Shown in pieces: positions 6,795 to 11,885 of a DNA stretch of 11,885 nt. How positions within the stretch are numbered: position 1 is the stretch's first letter; the number at the start of each line of letters is the position of its first letter. Made by a program: the position numbers and the translations under genes. This DNA comes from an uncultured Ruminococcus sp. (lineage in GTDB: Bacteria; Bacillota; Clostridia; Oscillospirales; Acutalibacteraceae): positions 1 through 11,885 of the forward strand of contig CACYDD010000067.1 in NCBI GenBank assembly GCA_902773065.1. Direction: 5' to 3'. Below the pieces are notes generated by a model that worked only from the letters and a program-made list of their open reading frames with translations, searched no databases and was not told the origin of the DNA.

Positions 6795-8849
6795 ATGGGA
6801 GCAATCAATGTATTGCCGAAAAATATAGCGGAGCTGATTGCGGCAGGTGAGGTGATCGAACGCCCGAGTTCTGTCATCAAAGAGCTTGTCGAAAACAGTA
6901 TTGATGCAGGCGCACATTCCATTACGGTTGAAATACAGAATGGCGGTACGACCTATATGCGTGTGACCGATGACGGGTGCGGCATTGAGCGTGAAGATGT
7001 CAAAAATGCGTTTCTTCGTCATGCCACAAGTAAAATTGCAGAGAAAGATGATCTTGATGCGATCGATACTCTGGGGTTCAGAGGTGAAGCACTTGCTTCT
7101 ATCTGTGCGGTTGCAAAAGTTGAAGTGCTGACAAAAAGCCATAAGGAAGAGGACGGCACACGCTATGCGCTGGAGGGTGGTGAAGAAACTGCCTTTGAGC
7201 TTGTGGGCTGTCCGCAGGGGACGACATTTATTGTCAGGGATATATTCTATAATGTGCCTGCACGAATGAAGTTTTTGAAAAAGGATGTCAGCGAGGGAAA
7301 TGCCGTTTCCGTTCTGCTTGACAGGATCGCACTTTCGCACCCAGAGATCAGCTTTACCATGATCCGTGACGGCAAGCAGACACTCAAAACACAGGGCAGC
7401 GGCAAACTGGATGATGCGGTATATCAGGTTTTCGGAAGAGATTTTTTCAATTCGCTGGTGTCTGTTTCGTATGCACAGAATAACATCCGTATCAGGGGAT
7501 TTGTCACAAAACCAACAGCTTCTGTAAAAGCCAACCGCAGTATGCAGATGTTTTACATCAACGGAAGATATGTACGCTCCAAAACAGCAATGGCGGCTCT
7601 GGAGCAGGCATATAAGGGCAGTATCATGGTAGGAAAATACCCGTCATGTGTTCTGCTGATGGATATGAATTGTTCCATGCTTGATGTCAATGTTCACCCT
7701 GCAAAGCTTGAAGTGCGGTTTACCAACGAACGCCCTGTTTATGAATGTGTCTATCATGGTGTCCGTTCGGCAGTGATGAGTTACGATACGAGAGATGCCG
7801 AACCGACTGAACAGGATATCAGGATCACAAGCCCTCAGCTGCTTGCTTCGCCGTCAGATAAGGCTACACAGCTTGGTTTTTCCTATGGTTCGCAGAAATC
7901 ACAGATCGCAGTTGAGGCGGCGCAGTCTTATTCCAATTTGCCGAGTGCGCTTGATTTTCGTCCGAGCCGGTTAAATCAGGAAAAAACAGAGGAAGAGTCC
8001 GAAATATCGGTGCCACCCTCCTTTTCGGAAAAAAGCAGCATGGTATTGATCGATGATCCGCTGAGAAAACCGCAGAAATCGGAGGTAGTGCAAAGTGATC
8101 TTTCAAAATTATTTGGCAGCTTTACCGAAAAGCAGGAGGAGCAAATACCCTCAGATGAGGATGAGCAGATCGTTCTGAATTTGTCGCCGAATCCTTCCGC
8201 AAAGGAAGAAACAACTGCCCCCGAAAATCACATCAGTAAGGAAGAAGTCACGATCGTTGATGACGAGGAAAGAGAAACCCCTGTCAGATTTATCGGTCAG
8301 GCATTTTCTACCTACATTATTCTTGAATACGGCAGCGACAGACTTATGTTTATCGACAAGCATGCAGCACATGAACGGCTGATTTATGAAAAACTAAAAA
8401 AAAGAAAAGCGGGCACTGATGCGCAGCTGCTGTTAGAGCCTGTATCAATTACCCTTGAAAAAGAAGAAGCGAGAGTCGTTCTCGAAAACAAAGAAATGCT
8501 CATGGATGCAGGCTTTGATGTTGACAGCTTCGGAGAGAGAACAATTATTATCCGCTCCGTACCGATCATGATGGAAACGCTTGATATTACGGAATCTTTT
8601 TCGGAAATCGCAGAATATCTCTGTAAGCATAAAAAGCTGGTACTTTCCGAAAAAATGGAATGGATCTATGCCAACACTGCCTGCCGTGCCGCAGTAAAGG
8701 GCGGCAACAAAAACGGTCCCGAAGAACTGGTTGACCTTGCCCTGACCCTTGAAAGAAACCCTGACATACGCTACTGTCCCCACGGCCGCCCCATCTATTT
8801 CTTCATGACAAAATACGAAATCGAAAAACTTTTCGGAAGAATACAATAA
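6795..8849 (+). CDS. mutL: DNA mismatch repair protein MutL (endonuclease type)
   Basis: MutL couples mismatch recognition by MutS to strand removal. It has 684 residues; Bacillus MutL is about 627, the extra length lying in the variable linker (about 330-500). The GHKL ATPase domain shows ELVENSIDAG (E30, N34), TDDGCGI (58-64) and GFRGEAL (94-100). The C-terminal domain carries the latent-endonuclease motif as DKHAAHERLIYE (521-532), with Lys replacing the usual Gln of DQHA(X)2E(X)4E. It also has a clamp-binding-like QLLLEP (544-549), an ACRAAV block, CPHGRP and a terminal FGR. This is the form found where MutH is absent. I choose ATG 6795 because AGGAGG (6780-6785) lies 9 bases upstream; the GTG at 6777 overlaps that site. 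It is probably co-transcribed with mutS. The TAA stop runs into a tandem repeat. Confidence 0.97.
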   Translation: MGAINVLPKNIAELIAAGEVIERPSSVIKELVENSIDAGAHSITVEIQNGGTTYMRVTDDGCGIEREDVKNAFLRHATSKIAEKDDLDAIDTLGFRGEALASICAVAKVEVLTKSHKEEDGTRYALEGGEETAFELVGCPQGTTFIVRDIFYNVPARMKFLKKDVSEGNAVSVLLDRIALSHPEISFTMIRDGKQTLKTQGSGKLDDAVYQVFGRDFFNSLVSVSYAQNNIRIRGFVTKPTASVKANRSMQMFYINGRYVRSKTAMAALEQAYKGSIMVGKYPSCVLLMDMNCSMLDVNVHPAKLEVRFTNERPVYECVYHGVRSAVMSYDTRDAEPTEQDIRITSPQLLASPSDKATQLGFSYGSQKSQIAVEAAQSYSNLPSALDFRPSRLNQEKTEEESEISVPPSFSEKSSMVLIDDPLRKPQKSEVVQSDLSKLFGSFTEKQEEQIPSDEDEQIVLNLSPNPSAKEETTAPENHISKEEVTIVDDEERETPVRFIGQAFSTYIILEYGSDRLMFIDKHAAHERLIYEKLKKRKAGTDAQLLLEPVSITLEKEEARVVLENKEMLMDAGFDVDSFGERTIIIRSVPIMMETLDITESFSEIAEYLCKHKKLVLSEKMEWIYANTACRAAVKGGNKNGPEELVDLALTLERNPDIRYCPHGRPIYFFMTKYEIEKLFGRIQ

Positions 8850-8878
8850 TAATGCATAATTCATAATGCATAATGAGT
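8848..8878. repeat. AATGCAT heptamer tandem repeat after mutL
   Basis: Units AATGCAT, AATTCAT, AATGCAT, AATGAGT follow an AAT lead-in. Bases 8848-8875 are identical to 1477-1504, in the same orientation. The last two bases of the mutL stop TAA are in the repeat. It marks the border between mutSL and the accessory genes. Confidence 0.85.
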
Positions 8879-8914
8879 GGTTTGGGAAATTTATTGATTA
8901 CAGGTGAAAAAATT

Positions 8915-9943
8915 ATGAACGAAATTGAAAAAATTGATGTTGAGTCTCAGGAAACATATCTTACGATCAGAAACAGTGTGATCACTGCACAAAACAAGAT
9001 CTATTCTGCTGTCAATACGGCAATGGTAACAGCTTATTGGGAAATCGGTGAGCAGATTTATAAAGCATGCGGTGAAAATGTCCGAGCGGAATATGGCAAA
9101 AATCTTTTGAAATACCTTTCCGACAGGCTGACGGCTGAATTTGGAAAGGGCTATACTGTCAGAAATCTCCGTGCGATGCGGCAGTTCTATATGCTGTATC
9201 CAATTCGGCACACATTGTGTGCCGAATTGAGTTGGTCACATTAACGTGTGCTGATGAGAATTTCAGATAAATCTGCCCGTGATTTTTACACAGAGGAATG
9301 TGCAAAATCAATGTGGAGTGTCCGACAACTTGAAAGACAGATTCATACTATGTATTATCAAAGATTGCTTGCAAGTCAGGACAAGGTATCGGTGGCTGAT
9401 GAAATACAGACCACAGAGCCGAAGCCGGAATATGAAAAAGCGATCAAAGATCCATATGTAATGGAATTTTTGCAAATCAAACCTGATACACATATTTACG
9501 AAAGTGACATCGAACAGGCATTATTGACACATTTAGAGGAATTTCTGCTTGAGCTTGGACGAGGTTTTTCATTTGTTGCAAGACAAAAGCGTTTTACATT
9601 AGACGGACAGGATTTCTTTATCGATCTTGTATTCTACAATTACATTCTCAAATGTTTTGTTCTTTTTGATCTGAAAACAGGCACGCTCACCCATCAGGAC
9701 ATAGGACAAATGCAGATGTATGTCAATTATTACACAAGAGAATTGATGAATGAAGGTGATAATCTTCCTATCGGCATAGTGCTTTGTGCAGAAAAGAATG
9801 ACGCTGTTGTAAAATACACCTTGCCGGAGGATAACGACCAGATATTTGCTTCAAAATACTACACCTATTTGCCGACAGAGGAAGAATTAAAGAGAGAACT
9901 TCGTCTTGATGAATTTCAAAAACTTGATGATGAAAAATCATGA
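8915..9943 (+). pseudogene. YhcG/DUF1016 PDDEXK nuclease gene broken by one in-frame TAA
   Basis: Read through its single stop, this is a full-length DUF1016 (YhcG-like) protein of about 342 codons. The N-terminal DUF1016_N domain includes TAYWEIGEQI and GYTVRNLRAMRQFY. The C-terminal YhcG_C PDDEXK domain keeps its core: FFIDLVFYN (D237), FDLKTG (D252, K254) and HQDIGQMQMYVNYY. These proteins are predicted DNA nucleases often found near restriction and defence genes; their role is not established. The TAA at 9242-9244 falls in ELSWSH*RVLMR, where the family has Tyr, so one base change explains it. The frame stays open on both sides, indicating recent loss or a sequencing error. ATG 8915 has AGGTGA 7 bases upstream. 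A re-start at GTG 9248 has no ribosome binding site. A 13-bp perfect hairpin lies just before the stop. Confidence 0.85.
9201..9229. repeat. Perfect 13-bp stem-loop inside the YhcG-family gene
   Basis: Bases 9201-9213 (starting CAATTCGG) are the exact reverse complement of 9217-9229, with a 3-base loop ATT. It encodes residues PIRHTLCAEL and ends 12 bases before the nonsense codon. Confidence 0.8.
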
Positions 9944-9961
9944 TTGCCGGAGGTGCGAAAA

Positions 9962-10831
9962 ATGGAGAAACAAAAAATCAAACAGCCGATTTTTATTTAT
10001 CTGCTAATTGTATTCGGTATCTGTTTCGGTTTGGGAATTATGGAACTGATTGCAAACAACGGCCAGTTTTATAACTTTCTGGGAATCGCATTTACATTTA
10101 TTCCTGTGATCGCCGCAGCAGTTACACGCCGCATCACGAATGAAAAGGCGAAATATCACTTGTCGCTGAAGGTGTGGAAAAATCCGAAGGCGTGATTATT
10201 TTCAGCATTTGTTCCGACAATGCTGATGATACCGGGAGTTGTGCTGTATTTCCTTATTTTCAGCCACCAGTACAGCGGCATATTCAGATATGGAATTCGC
10301 TTGGGAACAGATGCGGAAGTTCCTGTGGATCATCCGGTACTTATCGCTGCTGTTTGTATCATGATCGCTGCACTGATGATCCCGATCCAGCTGTTGGAGC
10401 TGGGAGAAGAAATCGGTTGGAGAGGATATCTTCTCGGTTTTCAGGTGGAAAAATACGGAGAGCGGAAAGCAGTCATCATTAACGGCGTTGAATGGGGCAT
10501 TTCGCATCTTCCTTTGATCTATTTCGGTTTTAACTACAGTCTGGATAACCCCGGTGCACCATGGACCAATATGCTGATGATGGTTCTTGCCTGTGTGGTT
10601 TTAGGGATCATATTTTCATATATTACGATCAAAACCAAAAATTGTATGTATGCTGCCATTATGCACGGTGCAGTGAATATTGTCGGCGAACTGCCTGTTT
10701 ATCTTACCTATGATATGAAAAGCAGCCTTTGGGGACCGAATCCGACAGGACTTATTGCAATGTCATTTTTACTTGTTTTTGCTGTTATTCTTTTTGCAGT
10801 AAAGCTGAATAGCAAGAGTGATGAGAAGTAA
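9962..10831 (+). pseudogene. CPBP-family intramembrane glutamic protease gene broken by one in-frame TGA
   Basis: Read through one stop, this gives a 288-residue multi-pass membrane protein of the CPBP (CAAX protease/bacteriocin-processing, Abi) family. Catalytic motifs are intact: EEIGWR (E149, E150, R154), WGISH (H182) and HGAVN (H235, N239). Hydrophobic segments include QPIFIYLLIVFGICFG near the start, LIAAVCIMIAALMIPI before the first motif, and a C-terminal LIAMSFLLVFAVILFAV. The TGA at 10193-10195 lies in WKNPKA*LFSAFVP, where Trp (TGG) is expected, so one G-to-A change breaks it after the second membrane segment. The downstream ATG at 10220 has no ribosome binding site. ATG 9962 has GGAGG (9949-9953) 8 bases upstream. 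It begins 18 bases after the YhcG-family stop, so the two were probably co-transcribed. Such proteases often act in bacteriocin maturation or immunity; the substrate is unknown. Confidence 0.85.
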
Positions 10832-10876
10832 ATCAATAAACAATGAGTGACAATTTTCTGAGATGGAGGTGTTGAA

Positions 10877-11482
10877 ATGACAAAAGGTGAAAAAAGGGTA
10901 TATTCCGTTATGACATGGATACAGAACAGCAGTAAAATTGTGTCAGTCATACTGTTTATTGTGTCAGCGGTGCTGATAGGATTGGGAGTGTATTTTTTGT
11001 TTATCATTACTGACAATTCTATGAAGGTAAACTCATATACACCGACAACGGCCATTGTAGATTATGCACAAAAAGACAAATCCTACTATTCCGGAAAACG
11101 ATTAAGGTCTGTATCATCCACGAATAATGTCATTGCACATTATGAAGTTGACGGTGCAGAATATTCTGTACATATAACGGGGTTGGGTGTCAATGAAACA
11201 AGATTGCAGCAGGGTGATTCCATAACGGTATATTACAATCCCTCCGATCCATCGCAGGCAATCGTGAAGGCTTCAATGGGATTTGTCACGATAAGTGTTG
11301 TGTTTATAATTATTTTTGCTGTTCTGGCAATCGTATTAACAAAAAAAGGAATTAAAATTCTCAATAACGGAATAAAGCTGAATATTCCCGATAAGGATGA
11401 CCACGGCTTTACATCATATGATGTACCTGCTTACAGAAACACGACAGATTATTATCAGGGTTACTCTGATGAAAACAAGTAA
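10877..11482 (+). CDS. DUF3592-type membrane protein of unknown function
   Basis: This 201-residue protein has a transmembrane helix at about 21-44, an extracytoplasmic domain at about 50-133, a second helix at about 136-154 and a charged C-terminal tail ending in a Tyr-rich segment (about 185-196). The middle domain resembles DUF3592: a TTAIVDY opening, VIAHYEVDGAEYSVHI, and the typical GDSITVYYNPSDPSQAIVK near 113-131. The function of that domain is not known. The start is clear, with GGAGG (10865-10869) 7 bases before the ATG. It follows the broken CPBP gene by 45 bases on the same strand and is probably in the same transcript. A GC-rich terminator follows. Unlike its two upstream neighbours, its frame is intact. 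Confidence 0.8.
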   Translation: MTKGEKRVYSVMTWIQNSSKIVSVILFIVSAVLIGLGVYFLFIITDNSMKVNSYTPTTAIVDYAQKDKSYYSGKRLRSVSSTNNVIAHYEVDGAEYSVHITGLGVNETRLQQGDSITVYYNPSDPSQAIVKASMGFVTISVVFIIIFAVLAIVLTKKGIKILNNGIKLNIPDKDDHGFTSYDVPAYRNTTDYYQGYSDENK

Positions 11483-11491
11483 ACCGTGAAC

Positions 11492-11532
11492 GGCGGAATG
11501 CCTCCGCCGGCTCGCCGGTGCAAACTTTTTTT
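11492..11532 (+). terminator. GC-rich terminator after the DUF3592 gene
   Basis: GGCGGA (11492-11497) pairs with TCCGCC (11503-11508). A second small hairpin, CCGG (11507-11510) with CCGG (11515-11518), follows, then TGCAAAC and a run of seven T (11526-11532). The two stems share two bases, so they are alternatives. The T-run is 7 bases past the second stem, farther than ideal. GC content is well above the surroundings. Confidence 0.55.
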
Positions 11533-11541
11533 AGAAAAACA

Positions 11542-11571
11542 TTGATTTACTTACTATAAATGTGTTATAAT
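11542..11571 (+). promoter_or_regulatory. Extended -10 promoter of the right-edge gene
   Basis: TTGATT (11542-11547) and a perfect TATAAT (11566-11571) are 18 bases apart, with TGT immediately before the -10 box giving an extended -10. The leader to the GTG at 11661 is about 80 bases and contains a weak CAGC...GCTG pairing followed by GTTTTTA, too weak to call an attenuator. Confidence 0.7.
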
Positions 11572-11660
11572 ATAGTATGTTATTTTTGTAATGAAAATTG
11601 CAGCGGCATGACGTTCAGGTCGGCTGGTTGTTTTTATACACTCAAAAAGAGGTGTTTGGT

Positions 11661-11885
11661 GTGACAAATAAAATTGGAATAGAGAATCAGACGGAGACAG
11701 AGGTAGAGATCGAAGAAGAAATGAATGAGCCTGAGGAGGTTGCTATCACTGATTCCAAGCTTACTCCCGAAGAACAAATTGCTTTCCTTGAAAGAAAGCT
11801 GGAGCAGGCAGAACTTGAAGCAACGGATAAAAATATTGCTTTGATCGAAATGACCGCAGGCAGAAATGCTTTGTATAAATCTTTA
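11661..11885 (+). CDS. Acidic, coiled-coil-like protein of unknown function (3' end beyond the window)
   Basis: An open frame of 75 codons runs from GTG 11661 off the right edge. GAGG (11649-11652) lies 8 bases before the start, and an extended -10 promoter lies upstream, so it is likely a real gene. The N-terminus is very acidic (about residues 8-28, rich in Glu), followed by a probable helical coiled coil (TPEEQIAFLERKLEQAELEA and onward). There is no signal peptide or membrane segment in the visible part. I do not recognise a family. It starts a new transcription unit after the accessory genes. Confidence 0.65.
   Translation, partial: MTNKIGIENQTETEVEIEEEMNEPEEVAITDSKLTPEEQIAFLERKLEQAELEATDKNIALIEMTAGRNALYKSL

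Noticed and set aside
9242..10195. Stop-codon reassignment or selenocysteine at the internal TAA and TGA
   Set aside because: TGA ends yunB, miaB, the YlbF/YmcA-family gene and the nuclease gene; TAA ends mntP, mutL, the CPBP and the DUF3592 gene. No insertion element is visible after the TGA. Ordinary nonsense changes are simpler.
8915..10831. Frameshifts as the cause of the split nuclease and protease genes
   Set aside because: In both genes the upstream and downstream parts are in the same frame, separated only by the stop codon.

Overview
The window looks like chromosomal DNA from an endospore-lineage Firmicute (Bacillota), most likely Oscillospiraceae and Ruminococcus-like. I infer this from the sporulation protein YunB, the miaB - YlbF/YmcA-family - mutS - mutL order known from Bacillus, strong GGAGG ribosome binding sites, several GTG/TTG starts, and short AT-rich tandem repeats between genes. 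The genus is an inference, not a measurement.

Layout. The left edge (1-27, minus) holds the first nine codons of a gene with a near-consensus promoter, probably a zinc-ribbon/RING-like protein. A minus-strand pair follows: a MntP-type manganese exporter (897-1460) and yunB (205-849). From 1675 everything runs on the plus strand: miaB (1675-3081) with its own promoter and terminator; a YlbF/YmcA-family gene with a cysteine-rich tail (3223-3639) with its own promoter; a 471-bp gene-free gap (3640-4110) with dense repeat and hairpin structure; then mutS (4111-6738) and mutL (6795-8849), which look intact and co-transcribed. Downstream is an accessory stretch: a YhcG/DUF1016 PDDEXK nuclease gene (8915-9943) and a CPBP intramembrane protease gene (9962-10831), each interrupted by one in-frame nonsense codon; a DUF3592 membrane protein (10877-11482); a GC-rich terminator; and the start of an acidic coiled-coil protein (11661 to the edge) behind an extended -10 promoter.

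How the genes work together. MutS and MutL form the post-replicative mismatch repair pathway; MutL has the endonuclease and clamp-binding motifs expected of a MutH-less system. MiaB modifies A37 of tRNAs reading UNN codons. The YlbF/YmcA-family protein is probably part of an Fe-S-binding Ric/Y-complex acting with RNase Y.

I do not see a clearly new multi-gene system. The most unusual signals are: (i) the gap before mutS, with eight TAGGGA/TCCCTA motifs, nested inverted repeats around a possible promoter, and two perfect hairpins; (ii) a family of tracts with 7-bp periodicity that lie next to, or supply, the stop and start codons of several genes; and (iii) two neighbouring accessory genes, each broken by one in-frame stop while the rest of the reading frame is preserved.
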